Assembly (NCBI GenBank): GCA_009841005.1
Contig: VXMR01000065.1
Span: 1-35,882 of the forward strand
Origin: Gemmatimonadales bacterium
GTDB lineage: Bacteria; Gemmatimonadota; Gemmatimonadetes; Palauibacterales; Palauibacteraceae
DNA length: 35,882 nucleotides
Direction: 5' to 3'
Within the stretch, counting starts at the first letter, position 1; each line of letters starts with the position of its first letter. Of this stretch, positions 17,305-25,580 are shown one piece after another. Both the position numbers and the translations under genes were made by a program. The notes under the pieces are model-generated. The model saw nothing but the letters and a program-made list of their open reading frames with translations, did not search any database and was not told the origin of the DNA.

Positions 17305-18213
17305 GAGGCGGCGGGCCTCGAGAAAGCGCCGCAGCGCGGCGACGCACTCCGCCGGCTGTTCCAACTGGAGCAGGTGCGTGGTGTCCGGCAGGAAATCGTA
17401 TTCGACCGTCTCTATGTGGCTCAGGTTGAAGGACGGCATGTACGAGAAAGCCAGCGTGGGATCCGAACCGACGACCTTGGTCGGGCATGGTAGCCGGCCC
17501 ATGTCCACGAGGAACGCGAACGTGCGCGTGTACGCCAGGATCTGCGCCTCGTATTCGCGCGGACAGCGAAGTTCGTAGCCGGTGCCATCGGGAGACTCGC
17601 GGAGTACCGTCCGGGCCATCAGTTCCGCCGCCCCCGGGACCGCCCGGGTCAGCAGCAGGTGGCGGATGAGTTCGGCGAAGTCCTCCTGATCGCCGAAGCG
17701 GTCCGTTCGGCGCCGAATCGTCGCGGCCAGTTTCTCGGACAGTTCTTCGTACTCGACGTCACCCATCTTCGGTCTGAACATCGGAGGATCGAAGAGAATC
17801 CACGCCGATAACTCGCCCGTGCGCCCGGTCCCGAGCGACGGCGAAAGGAGCGCCGTCAGGGCCGCGAGGGAATGGAATACGCCGATCGTCCGGGCCCGGC
17901 CGTATTGATCCTCAAGGGCTTCAACGACCCGTTCCTGATCCAGGACCAGGTTGGGAACGTTGTGCCCGGAAGCTGACCCCACCGCGTTCCATCCGTGGTT
18001 CCGGATGTCGTAGAGGAAGAGGTCGAAATCGTCCTGGAGCAGCGACCAGAAAGGATAGTAGAGGTCGATCGCCAAGCCGCTGCCGTGACTCAGCAGCAGC
18101 CGTGGCCCACCCGGATTCCCGTGCCTGCGCAGCTTGGTGACGCTCCCGTCATCGTGACGAACGTCGCATACGGAACGAGGTTCCGGCACCTCCCAGATCG
18201 CCTTCGTGGTCAT
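17299..18213 (-). CDS. Alpha/beta hydrolase 2, paralogue of hydrolase 1
   Basis: 304 aa with an ATG start. It has HGSG (43-46), elbow VFHSLA with Ser115, Asp251 in GSDPT and His280 in TTHLLQLE. It matches hydrolase 1 along its length, including the N-terminal WEVPEP, YYPFWSLL and YDIRNHGWNAVG stretches, so the two are clear paralogues. As there, the Ser elbow lacks both GxSxG glycines. It lies 118 nt after ACP2 on the same strand, with a strong hairpin in between, and ends convergent to the permease (6-nt overlap). Its repeated pairing with an ACP next to a thioesterase-less PKS suggests hydrolysis or transfer of carrier-bound acyl chains (inference). Ester or amide hydrolysis of a small molecule cannot be excluded. 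Confidence 0.85.
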   Translation of the reverse strand: MTTKAIWEVPEPRSVCDVRHDDGSVTKLRRHGNPGGPRLLLSHGSGLAIDLYYPFWSLLQDDFDLFLYDIRNHGWNAVGSASGHNVPNLVLDQERVVEALEDQYGRARTIGVFHSLAALTALLSPSLGTGRTGELSAWILFDPPMFRPKMGDVEYEELSEKLAATIRRRTDRFGDQEDFAELIRHLLLTRAVPGAAELMARTVLRESPDGTGYELRCPREYEAQILAYTRTFAFLVDMGRLPCPTKVVGSDPTLAFSYMPSFNLSHIETVEYDFLPDTTHLLQLEQPAECVAALRRFLEARRLL

Positions 18214-18234
18214 GGCGCGCGTGCAGCAGTCAAA

Positions 18235-18288
18235 CCGACCAAGAGCCGGTCCCCCCGGACCTATGCCGGGGGGGGCGGCTCAAGTCGG
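18235..18288 (-). promoter_or_regulatory. Long RNA hairpin in the ACP2-hydrolase2 gap
   Basis: Nested inverted repeats: CCGAC (18235-18239) with GTCGG (18284-18288); GAGCCG (18243-18248) with CGGCTC (18276-18281); CCCCCCGG (18251-18258) with CCGGGGGG (18266-18273); loop ACCTATG. That is 19 Watson-Crick pairs plus a G-T wobble, broken by a mismatch and a small internal loop. No T-tract follows on the minus strand. It occupies the same intergenic position as the hairpins at 4561-4623. Confidence 0.75.
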
Positions 18289-18331
18289 AATCGGAGTCAT
18301 CAGCCTCGGCGCCGAGCGCCGTGCCGAGCGT

Positions 18332-18550
18332 TCATTTTGCGGCGGAGTTCAGGTAGTCTGCCAGCTTCCGCAGCGATCCAAGGCACTCCGTGGGGACGGA
18401 GACGCCGAAGTCCTCCTCGACGACTTTCTTGAAGGCCATGGCAGCCATCGACGAGACGCCGATGTCCGGGAGGGTCGCGTCGAAGTTGGGCTCGCGGTCC
18501 AGGTCGAGATGTTCGGCGACGAGCTCCCGCAGGCGATCTCCGGCGGCCAT
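18332..18550 (-). CDS. Free-standing acyl carrier protein 2
   Basis: 72 aa; ATG at 18550 preceded by AGGA at suitable distance. ACP-sized, with carrier site IGVSSMAAM: Ser34 is the predicted phosphopantetheine site, flanked by Ser instead of Asp and Met instead of Leu. The acidic EEDFGVSVP segment follows as expected for helix II-III. It lies between the PhyH-like oxygenase (134 nt upstream) and hydrolase 2 (118 nt downstream), all on the minus strand. Radical halogenases of this superfamily often work on carrier-bound substrates, so ACP2 is a candidate tether for the oxygenase substrate (inference). It is only loosely similar to ACP1 but in an equivalent cassette. Confidence 0.85.
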   Translation of the reverse strand: MAAGDRLRELVAEHLDLDREPNFDATLPDIGVSSMAAMAFKKVVEEDFGVSVPTECLGSLRKLADYLNSAAK

Positions 18551-18684
18551 TGATGTGTCCTTTCCGGGGGGTGGCGTGTGGTATCGGGCCCTTGACCAGA
18601 ATACCGGGAGTACTGTCCGACGGCGGGAAACTCTTATAGGGGTAGCGAGACGTCAAGCCTTTCAGGTCGACGGCGTCCCGCCGA

Positions 18685-19680
18685 CTACGAGGCTCCGCTG
18701 CCCGTGTGCCTCCGGATCGTTCGGCGGTCGCGGTCGCTGAAGTAGGCACACTGCGAAATCACGTCGCCGTGTTGCGCCCCGGCTTCGGCGATCTCGATAT
18801 GCTGGCGCGTGACCGGCTTGTACGGGAAGGGTCCCTTCCCGTACTGCTCGGAGGGGAATTCAAGGCACTGTGCCCGGTTCAGGTCGTAGCGCGAAGTCGC
18901 ATCGACGAAACGCATCACGTAGGCCGCACGCTGGGCCAACTCACCTTCGCCGAGCAGGACGCTGCGATGGATGACGCTCTTGTTGAACAGGAATGCGTCG
19001 CCCGGTTCGAAGTCGTCCTCCACGGCCTGCACGTCGAGAAGTTCCTTCATGGCGGGGGAGTTGAGGATCCCCCCTCGGAGACCGAAGTAATCGTCCACGC
19101 CCGTCCTCTTCCCGGCCCGTTCCCGGGCCTTGAGCGCCTCGACGACCGCGAGATCCGCCGGGTAGACGAAGTCGCCCGGCAGAATATGCTGGGGAATGTA
19201 GGCCATGCCGCCCCGCTGTCCGTTCGTATCGATGGGATGAAGCGGCACCCAGAGCGTGCACGCGAACTCCTCGGCGAATTGGTAGCCGAAGCTCTGCACG
19301 CCGACATGCCACGGGAATCCCTTGTTTACGTTCTTCTTGATCTCGAAGGACAACTCGAACGTGAGAAAGAGGTCACGCCCGGTCAGGTCCGTCAGGGCCC
19401 GCCGGAAATAGGGGCGTTCCAGTAGCTCGAAGATGTCCGCCTTGTCGGCGGCAAAATCGTATTGCGTCCGGCTGAACACCGATTCGGACGCGACGCGGTC
19501 CGTGGTTCCTCGGTTGAATTGAACTTCCATTCCCCGGTTCAATTCGACATCCACGCGATCGAGCAGCGTGCTGACCACGTCGGCGTTGAGGAATCCCTTC
19601 AGCTTGACGAAACCGTCGCGCGAGAAGTGCTCCACCTGCTCGCGCGCGACGCTGAATTCGGTGTCGAACGGATGGGCCAT
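18685..19680 (-). CDS. PhyH-family Fe(II)/2-oxoglutarate enzyme with HxG iron site, putative radical halogenase
   Basis: 331 aa; ATG at 19680 after GGAGAAGAA. The fold is phytanoyl-CoA dioxygenase-like. The iron site reads GFPWHVGVQ: His125 with Gly127 where hydroxylases have Asp/Glu, and the distal His238 lies in NKSVIHRS. Arg257 follows 19 residues later, a fit for the 2-oxoglutarate/anion-binding Arg. In SyrB2, as I recall it, the motif is FPWH-x-A, with His116, His235 and Arg254; spacing and the FPWH context match closely. Loss of the carboxylate ligand is the hallmark of Fe/2OG halogenases, since chloride takes its place. The neighbouring ACP2 would suit a carrier-tethered substrate. The alternative is a PhyH protein that has lost iron binding or uses another ligand. 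The PhyH fold is sure; the halogenase role is an inference. It is 34 nt downstream of the SDR gene. Confidence 0.85.
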   Translation of the reverse strand: MAHPFDTEFSVAREQVEHFSRDGFVKLKGFLNADVVSTLLDRVDVELNRGMEVQFNRGTTDRVASESVFSRTQYDFAADKADIFELLERPYFRRALTDLTGRDLFLTFELSFEIKKNVNKGFPWHVGVQSFGYQFAEEFACTLWVPLHPIDTNGQRGGMAYIPQHILPGDFVYPADLAVVEALKARERAGKRTGVDDYFGLRGGILNSPAMKELLDVQAVEDDFEPGDAFLFNKSVIHRSVLLGEGELAQRAAYVMRFVDATSRYDLNRAQCLEFPSEQYGKGPFPYKPVTRQHIEIAEAGAQHGDVISQCAYFSDRDRRTIRRHTGSGAS

Positions 19681-19714
19681 GGTTCTTCTCCGGCCAGGGT
19701 GCTGCGGGCGATGG

Positions 19715-20704
19715 CTATCGGCTTCGAGTAGCGGTAGTTGGCAGAGTATCTCCCGTACCGGGGGAGGGCAACCGACCCTCCTCGTCTTCGGCCGGCTGTC
19801 GCCCGAGGATCAAATCGAAGGCGTCGACAGGGACGACGAGCCGGGTGTCCAACACGTCGGCGAGCGCCGATGGCGTCAGGTCGCGTTCGGAGCGGGCCTC
19901 GAAGGCGATGCCGGGAACCTCCAGCACGCGCACTCGCCGCCCGGACACGTGGAAGATCTGGTTGCGGGCCGGGCAGTCGGCCTCGGCCAGCCACGCCGCG
20001 AGAGCGGCGACATGCTCGGGTCCGAAGGGGTCGTACCCGGTCTCGTCCGGCTCGCCCAGCTGATCGGCCCCCGTCATGCCCGCCACCATGCGCGTCCGCG
20101 CCGAGGGCGAGATCACGTTCGAGCGGACGCCGTACGGGGCTCCCTCGATGGACAGGACCTTGGAGAGGCCGATGACACCCATCTTCGCGGCCCCGTAGTT
20201 CGCCTGCCCGAAGTTGCCGCAGAGTCCGGAAGAAGAGGTCGTGTGGATGACGGAGGCGGCGCGGGGGCGGCCGGCCTTCGCCTCGGCGCGCCACCAGGCG
20301 AGCGCGTGGCGGCTCGGAGCGGCGTGGCCCTTGAGGTGGACGGCGACGACCGCGTCCCACTCGTCCTCGGACATGTTGAACAGGGCCCGGTCCCGAAGGA
20401 TGCCGGCGTTGTTCACCAGGATGTCGAGCCCGCCGAACGATTCGACCGCCAGGGCGATGAGGTCGTGGGCGGCGGTCCAGTCGGAGACGTCGTGACGGCT
20501 GGCCACGGCCCGGCCGCCGCCGGCCCGGATCTCGGCGCAGACGGATTCGGCCGGCCCGCCATCGGCGCCGTCGCCGCCAACGCCCGTGCCGAGGTCGTTG
20601 ACGACGACGCTGGCCCCGCCGGCCGCCATGGCGAGCGCGTGGGCCCGGCCGATGCCGCGGCCGGCGCCCGTCACAATCGCCACGCGCCCGGCCAGCCGGC
20701 TCAC
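19715..20704 (-). CDS. Short-chain dehydrogenase, MFE-2-type (3-hydroxyacyl-CoA dehydrogenase-like)
   Basis: 329 aa; GTG at 20704, with AGGA about 10 nt upstream. NAD(P) motif GAGRGIG near residue 13, then NDLGTGVGGDG, NNAG and a catalytic Ser / Tyr-x-x-x-Lys (SSSGLCGNFGQANYGAAKMG). The NDLG segment and the extra C-terminal 70 residues after the Rossmann core resemble the dehydrogenase unit of peroxisomal-type multifunctional enzyme 2 and its bacterial stand-alone relatives. The likely role is oxidation of 3-hydroxyacyl-CoA or reduction of a 3-oxo group. It lies 31 nt after the aminotransferase and 34 nt before the PhyH-like gene, so it probably shares their transcript. Exact substrate is unknown. 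Confidence 0.85.
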   Translation of the reverse strand: MSRLAGRVAIVTGAGRGIGRAHALAMAAGGASVVVNDLGTGVGGDGADGGPAESVCAEIRAGGGRAVASRHDVSDWTAAHDLIALAVESFGGLDILVNNAGILRDRALFNMSEDEWDAVVAVHLKGHAAPSRHALAWWRAEAKAGRPRAASVIHTTSSSGLCGNFGQANYGAAKMGVIGLSKVLSIEGAPYGVRSNVISPSARTRMVAGMTGADQLGEPDETGYDPFGPEHVAALAAWLAEADCPARNQIFHVSGRRVRVLEVPGIAFEARSERDLTPSALADVLDTRLVVPVDAFDLILGRQPAEDEEGRLPSPGTGDTLPTTATRSR

Positions 20705-20735
20705 TCCCGGACGTCCTGGCGTGCGGGCCGTCGGG

Positions 20736-22091
20736 TCAGCCGTCGATCCGCCGGCAGGCGGCCGCGAGGCGACGGATGCCCTCCGCCATCTCGTCCTCGG
20801 AGATGAGGAGCGAGGGCCCGATCCGGATCACATGCCCGTTCAACCCGCCGCGGCCGATGAGCAGGTGCTCCTCGCGCGCCGCCTCGAGCAGCGCGCCGGC
20901 CCGCTCGCCGTCCGGCGCCCTCCCGTCGCGGTCCTCGACCATCTCGATGCCCTGCATCAGCCCCATGCCGCGCACCTCGCCGATCCAGTCGTGCGCGCTC
21001 TTCAGCGTCTCCAGCCCGGCGCGAAGCTGCGCCCCCCGCTCGGCGGCGCGGGCGGGCGCGTTCTCGCTCTTCATCACGCCCAGCGTCGCGCCCATCGCCG
21101 CCATCGAGATCGAGTTGCCCCCGTACGTCGAGATCGACGGCCCCTGCCACGCCTCGGCGATCTCGGGCCGCGTGACGGTCGCCCCCACGGGGAATCCGTT
21201 CGCGATCCCCTTCGCCATCACCATGATGTCCGGCTCGACGCCCCAGTGCTCGATTCCGAACCAACGGTCCCCGGTCCGGCCGAACCCGGCCTGCACCTCG
21301 TCGATGATGAACAGGCCGCCGTAGCTCCGGATCACCTCGGCCGCCCTTCGAAAATACTTGGGAGGCGGCACGATGACGCCGGCCACGCCCTGGATCGTCT
21401 CGGCGAAGAAGGCGGCCGGCTTCCCGCCCGTCGTCGTCTCGATGACCTCCACGAGGTCGTCGATGAAGAAGTCCGTCGCCTCGGGACCCGCTCCGACCGG
21501 AGACCGGTAGAGGTACGGCGACCGCGCGTGGACGATCCCGTCGACGCCCCCGCCGGGGAGACGCCAGGCGCCCTGCGCCGTCATGTGGCTCGTGAGCGTG
21601 CTCCTGCCGGAGTAGGAGAGCCGCAGCGCGACGATCTCGTGACGACCCGTGTACAGGCGCGCCGTCGCGACCGCGGACTCCACCGCCTCCGTGCCGCTGT
21701 TCGTGAAACATGTCGTCCGGAGGGCGCCCGGCGTGATCTCCGCCAGCGAGCGCGCGGCTTCGATCTGGCCTTCCGTCACGTAGAGCGCCGAGGTGTGTCC
21801 GAGCCGCTCCATCTGTGCGCGCGCCGCCGCCACGACGGTCGGGTTGCAGTGGCCGACCGACGTCGTGAGGATGCCCGCGAACAGGTCCAGGTACTCATCG
21901 CCGTCCACGTCACGGACCCAGACGCCCTCTCCTTCGGCGAGGGCCAGCGGGTCGCCGTAGTAGGGACGGACCCAGGGGTACAGGAAGTCGCTCTGGGCCG
22001 CGGTCAGCGCCCGCGTTCGGGATTCCGCCACGGGCGCGGCGCCGGCGGCGTGCGCCGAGGATGTCTGCGGGGCGGTCTGTACGTTGCTCAC
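20736..22091 (-). CDS. Class III PLP-dependent aminotransferase
   Basis: 451 residues from the GTG at 22091, which has AGGAG directly upstream; the frame continues 61 codons further upstream but that part looks non-coding and overlaps the dehydrogenase gene. Family signatures: TNSGTEAVESAV, the IIDEVQAGFGRTG segment with the PLP-ring Asp, and the Schiff-base Lys in MVMAKGIANGFPVG. It is closest by eye to AGXT2 / 4-aminobutyrate-type enzymes, which move an omega- or beta-amino group to a keto acid. In an operon with beta-oxidation genes and a carrier-linked tailoring enzyme it could act on a 3-oxo or aldehyde intermediate, or in beta-amino acid catabolism; the sequence does not decide. Follows the dehydrogenase by 22 nt. 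Confidence 0.9.
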   Translation of the reverse strand: MSNVQTAPQTSSAHAAGAAPVAESRTRALTAAQSDFLYPWVRPYYGDPLALAEGEGVWVRDVDGDEYLDLFAGILTTSVGHCNPTVVAAARAQMERLGHTSALYVTEGQIEAARSLAEITPGALRTTCFTNSGTEAVESAVATARLYTGRHEIVALRLSYSGRSTLTSHMTAQGAWRLPGGGVDGIVHARSPYLYRSPVGAGPEATDFFIDDLVEVIETTTGGKPAAFFAETIQGVAGVIVPPPKYFRRAAEVIRSYGGLFIIDEVQAGFGRTGDRWFGIEHWGVEPDIMVMAKGIANGFPVGATVTRPEIAEAWQGPSISTYGGNSISMAAMGATLGVMKSENAPARAAERGAQLRAGLETLKSAHDWIGEVRGMGLMQGIEMVEDRDGRAPDGERAGALLEAAREEHLLIGRGGLNGHVIRIGPSLLISEDEMAEGIRRLAAACRRIDG

Positions 22092-22113
22092 GAGTGTCTC
22101 CTGACGGTAGGCG

Positions 22114-22971
22114 TCAATCCCAGCGGTAGAAGCCTCGTCCGCTCTTCCGGCCCAGGCGGCCCGCCGCCACCATCCGCTCGAGCAGAGCCGGGGGTTCGAA
22201 CACCGGCGACCCCAGCGCCTCGTGCAGGTAGCGGGCGATGTCGAGCCGGACGTCGAGCCCGACGAGATCTCCAAGTTTCAGCGGTCCCATGGGGTGGCGG
22301 TAGCCGAGCATCATGGCGGTGTCGATGTCCTCCGGGCTCGCCACGCCCTCCTCCACCATGCGGATCGCCTCCAACCCGAGGGCAAGCCCGAGCCGCGACG
22401 AGGCGAACCCGGGCGAGTCGGCGATGACGACCGGCGTCTTCCCGAGGCGTTCGGCGACCTCGCGGGCCCTCGCCACGGTTTCGTCGGACGTCTCCGCCCC
22501 GCGCACGATCTCGACGAGCGCCATGATGTGGACGGGGTTGAAGAAGTGCATCCCAACCACGCGGCCGGGCGACGGAAGTCCCTCCGCGAGCGCGGTGATG
22601 GACAGGGAAGAAGTGTTCGTGGCGAGCAGGGCGCCGGCGGCGGCCGCCTCCCCGCACCGGGCGAGGACCTTCTGCTTGAGATCCAGCCTCTCGGGCACGG
22701 CTTCGATCGCGATCCCGACCCCGTCGGCCGCCTCGCCCAGGTAGCGGCTGTACGACAACCCCCCGAGCGCGCGCTCGCGCTCTTCGGGCGTGACCTTCCC
22801 GCGCTGGATCCCCTTGCGGAGGTTGGCCTCGATGCGCTCGCGCGCCGTCTCCAGCACGTCGGGCATGACGTCGAACAGACGGGTGTCGTAGCCGGCCATC
22901 GCCGCGACCTGGGCGATTCCGTGCCCCATCGTGCCGGCCCCGAGCACGGCCAGCGCCGGACGGGCCGTCAT
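22114..22971 (-). CDS. 3-hydroxyacyl-CoA (3-hydroxybutyryl-CoA type) dehydrogenase
   Basis: 285 aa. The ATG at 22971 overlaps the preceding GNAT stop as ATGA. N-terminal Rossmann motif GAGTMG (residues 11-16), NTSSLS, and the catalytic HFFNPV (His) followed by VEIV (Glu). The C-terminal dimerisation domain ends in the family-typical GRKSGRGFYRWD-like segment. Full length for the stand-alone enzyme (about 285 aa), without a fused hydratase. It oxidises (S)-3-hydroxyacyl-CoA with NAD+ in beta-oxidation or in a related catabolic route, in the cytoplasm. Together with the hydratase and thiolase upstream it completes a beta-oxidation spiral, apart from an acyl-CoA dehydrogenase, which is not in the window. 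Confidence 0.93.
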   Translation of the reverse strand: MTARPALAVLGAGTMGHGIAQVAAMAGYDTRLFDVMPDVLETARERIEANLRKGIQRGKVTPEERERALGGLSYSRYLGEAADGVGIAIEAVPERLDLKQKVLARCGEAAAAGALLATNTSSLSITALAEGLPSPGRVVGMHFFNPVHIMALVEIVRGAETSDETVARAREVAERLGKTPVVIADSPGFASSRLGLALGLEAIRMVEEGVASPEDIDTAMMLGYRHPMGPLKLGDLVGLDVRLDIARYLHEALGSPVFEPPALLERMVAAGRLGRKSGRGFYRWD

Positions 22972-23486
22972 TCGATCCAGTCCTCCGGGTTCATCTCCGG
23001 TTCGGGGCGGAGCGAGTACCGGCGCACGACCTCGATGGCCTCGAAGCCGAGGTCGTCGGCGAGCGCGTTCGCGATCAGGTTGTCCGCTCCGGTGAAGAGG
23101 CGCACCTCGTGGATGTCCCAATCCGCCGCCCACTCGAAGGCGGCGCGCAGCAGGCGCCCCAGGTTCCCCTTGCGCCGCTCCTCCCGTCTCACGAACGGGG
23201 TCTGGATGCGCACGTAGCGGGGCGGGTCGAACAGAGGCTCGTTCTCTTCCACGAAGCAGACGAGCATGCCGTCGAGCCCGCCGTCTTCCGCCTCCAGGAC
23301 GAAGACGACGCTCGTGGCCTCTTCGATGTGACGGCGGAACATGCCCGCGCGCGTCTCGATGGCGTCCGTGCGGAGCCGCCGGTAGGCGGGATTGAGGGCA
23401 TGAATGCGCATGTACCGGGTCCACATGGCGACGAGTTCATCGATGTCGCCGACCCGAGCCTGTCGAACCGTGGCGGTCTCAGACAC
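22968..23486 (-). CDS. GNAT-family N-acetyltransferase
   Basis: 172 aa; GTG start at 23486, overlapping the upstream crotonase stop by 8 nt, and its own stop overlaps the next ATG, so it is tightly coupled in the operon. The GNAT core is visible: VFVLEAEDGGLDGMLVCFVEE strands, then RREERRKGNLGRLLRAAFEWA, which is the acetyl-CoA pyrophosphate-binding loop and helix (motif A), and the late NALADDLGF segment with the usual LGF. The acceptor cannot be predicted. Its place in an acyl-CoA operon is odd for a GNAT; it could regulate the neighbouring enzymes by lysine acetylation or modify an amine made by the aminotransferase (speculative). Confidence 0.85.
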   Translation of the reverse strand: MSETATVRQARVGDIDELVAMWTRYMRIHALNPAYRRLRTDAIETRAGMFRRHIEEATSVVFVLEAEDGGLDGMLVCFVEENEPLFDPPRYVRIQTPFVRREERRKGNLGRLLRAAFEWAADWDIHEVRLFTGADNLIANALADDLGFEAIEVVRRYSLRPEPEMNPEDWIE

Positions 23487-24315
23487 GCGTACCCGCCTCC
23501 GTCGTTGCAGGGTGTTCGACCTCGCCGCTCCTCCCGAACCGTGGCGGCCGCTTCTCGACGAACGCCCGGACGCCCTCGAGCGCGTCCGCGGACTCGAAGC
23601 AGGCCTTCTGCGCGGCCGTCTCGTAGTCGAGCATCTCCTCGAACGTGGACGAGAGGGAGCGCTGCACCGCCTGCTTCGCGAGCCGGAGGGGCAGCGTCGG
23701 CTTGCGCGCCAGCCTGCGCGCCCAGTCGCGGGCCAGCGGCATGAGTTCGTCCGCGGGGACCACGCGGTTCACGAGGCCGATTCGCTCGCACTCGGCGGCC
23801 GGAACCATCTCCGCGAAGAAGAAAAGCTCCGCGGCGCGCGCCGGACCCACGAGGCGGGGCACGGCGTAGGTCCCGCCCCAATCCGGGTGGAGGCCGATGC
23901 GGTTGAAGGTCTGGCCGATCGACGACGTCTCGGAGGCGAGCCGGAGGTCGCAGGCGAGGGCGAGGTTCGCTCCGCCGCCCGCCGCGGGCCCGTTCACCGC
24001 GGCGATCACGGGCTTCGGCATCTCCCGTATCGCCGCCGCGACCCGGCGTCCCGCTTCGACGAGCGCGACGGCCTCGTCGACGGCCTTCGTCTCGATGAGC
24101 CGGGTGAGGTACTTGACGTCGGCGCCGGCGCAGAATGCCCGCCCGGTCCCGGTGATGATGACCGCGCGCACCCCGTCGTCCGCGCCGAGCGTCTCGATCC
24201 CGCGGGCGATCTCGCTCCGCATCTTCCCGATGAAGGCGTTGAGCTTGTCCGGCCGGTTGAGCGTGAGGGTGCCTACGCCGTCCTCGGTCTCGATCAGGAC
24301 GTGTGCCGCGCTCAT
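23479..24315 (-). CDS. Crotonase-family enzyme, PaaG-like isomerase features
   Basis: 278 aa from the ATG at 24315; a longer frame upstream overlaps the thiolase and looks non-coding. Crotonase core with oxyanion-hole segments CAGADVKYL (62-70) and the GGG at about 113-115. The two Glu residues that hydratases use are absent: Asn117 and Phe138 occupy those places. Instead there is GLHPDWGG with Asp145, the arrangement seen in PaaG-type isomerases and dienoyl-CoA isomerases. So it is more likely a double-bond or ring isomerase than a plain hydratase. It lies 16 nt after the thiolase and overlaps the GNAT by 8 nt. The true hydratase of the operon is at 25581-26375. Confidence 0.88.
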   Translation of the reverse strand: MSAAHVLIETEDGVGTLTLNRPDKLNAFIGKMRSEIARGIETLGADDGVRAVIITGTGRAFCAGADVKYLTRLIETKAVDEAVALVEAGRRVAAAIREMPKPVIAAVNGPAAGGGANLALACDLRLASETSSIGQTFNRIGLHPDWGGTYAVPRLVGPARAAELFFFAEMVPAAECERIGLVNRVVPADELMPLARDWARRLARKPTLPLRLAKQAVQRSLSSTFEEMLDYETAAQKACFESADALEGVRAFVEKRPPRFGRSGEVEHPATTEAGTRV

Positions 24316-24331
24316 GCCGAACCCGCCCGCT

Positions 24332-25552
24332 TCATGCCGTCTCCGCGTCGCGGTGCACGAGAAGGGCGATCCCCTGGCCGACGCCGATACACATCGTGAC
24401 GAGCCCATGGGACGCGTCCCGCCGACGCATCTCGTGGACGAGCGTCGTGAGGATCCTGGCGCCGGTGCAGCCGAGGGGATGGCCGAGCGCGATCGCACCC
24501 CCGTTCACGTTCACGCGGTCCGGATCGAGGCCGAGTTCGGCAATGCAGGGCAGCGCCTGCGCCGCGAACGCCTCGTTGAGTTCAATCAGGTCGAGGTCAT
24601 CGACCGTAAGTCCATCTCTATGAAGAGCTTTACGGGTTGCCGGAACGGGTCCGATGCCCATCCGATGCGGCTCCACACCGGCCACGGCGGAGGCCCCCAC
24701 TGTCGCCAGCGGCTCAAGGCCAAGCTCGTTCGCGGCGCCGCGGCTGGCGATGAGGACGGCGGCCGCTCCGTCGTTGATGCCCGACGCGTTTCCCGCCGTC
24801 ACGGTGCCATCGGCCCGGAAGGCGGCGCGCAGGCGGGCGAGTTGCTCCGGGGTCGTGCCGGGACGGGGGTGCTCATCGCCCCCCACCCGCAGCGTGTCGC
24901 CCTTCCGCTGTGGAACCTCCACCGGCACGATCTCGCCCGCGAACCGGTCCGCCTCGATCGCGGCGGCGGCGCGGCGCTGGCTCTCCGCCGCGAAGGCATC
25001 CTGCTCCCCGCGTCCAACGCCGTGATCCTCCGCAACGACCTCCGCGGTCTCGGCGAGCGGGATCGTCCACCGCTCCGGCATGGCGGGGTTCGCGAAGCGC
25101 CATCCGACAGTGGTGTCCGCAATCTTCGGCGGCACCCGCGAGAAGGCCCGGTCCGTCTTGAGCATGACCCACGGCGCCCGCGACATGCTCTCGACGCCGC
25201 CCGCGATGAACACGTCGCCCTCGCCGGCCCGGATCGCGTGCGCCGCGGTGACGACCGCCTGCAGTCCCGACCCGCAGAGCCGGTTCACGGTCTGGCCCGC
25301 GACCTCGACCGGGAGTCCGGCCAGGAGTCCGGCCATCCGGGCGACGTTGCGATTGTCCTCGCCGGCCTGGTTCGTACAGCCGGCGATCACGTCCTCGACG
25401 CGGTCGGCCGGGACGCCGGTCCGCTCCACGAGGGCGCGGATGGCGTGCGCCAGGAGGTCGTCGGCCCGAATCGACGAGAGCGCGCCGCCCGCGCGCCCCA
25501 CAGGCGTGCGGACGGCGTCAATGATGACCGGCGTGCGATCCGCGTCGCTCAT
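24332..25552 (-). CDS. Acetyl-CoA acyltransferase (thiolase)
   Basis: 406 aa, normal thiolase length; ATG at 25552. The catalytic nucleophile is Cys93 in [36 protein letters not shown] (His) and the second active-site Cys in CIGVGQG are all present. It cleaves 3-oxoacyl-CoA with CoA, or runs in reverse, and closes the beta-oxidation cycle. Closest by eye to the broad-range FadA/PcaF degradative group rather than to biosynthetic PhaA enzymes, but this is not decisive. It is 28 nt downstream of the enoyl-CoA hydratase and 16 nt upstream of the PaaG-like gene. Confidence 0.95.
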   Translation of the reverse strand: MSDADRTPVIIDAVRTPVGRAGGALSSIRADDLLAHAIRALVERTGVPADRVEDVIAGCTNQAGEDNRNVARMAGLLAGLPVEVAGQTVNRLCGSGLQAVVTAAHAIRAGEGDVFIAGGVESMSRAPWVMLKTDRAFSRVPPKIADTTVGWRFANPAMPERWTIPLAETAEVVAEDHGVGRGEQDAFAAESQRRAAAAIEADRFAGEIVPVEVPQRKGDTLRVGGDEHPRPGTTPEQLARLRAAFRADGTVTAGNASGINDGAAAVLIASRGAANELGLEPLATVGASAVAGVEPHRMGIGPVPATRKALHRDGLTVDDLDLIELNEAFAAQALPCIAELGLDPDRVNVNGGAIALGHPLGCTGARILTTLVHEMRRRDASHGLVTMCIGVGQGIALLVHRDAETA

Positions 25553-25580
25553 CGCTGCTTCCGTACCCGCCGTCCCGGTC

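Noticed and set aside
18600-18680. TTGACG followed by CTATAAG upstream of ACP2 on the minus strand as a sigma70 promoter
   Set aside because: The spacing between the boxes is about 12 nt, far from 17; not called as a promoter, though a promoter in this 134-nt gap is likely.
22092-22274. 61-codon N-terminal extension of the aminotransferase
   Set aside because: It overlaps the dehydrogenase gene, lacks family similarity, and the GTG at 22091 has a good ribosome-binding site.
20586-22427. 613-codon plus-strand frame opposite aminotransferase and dehydrogenase
   Set aside because: Shadow of two clearly recognised genes on the minus strand.
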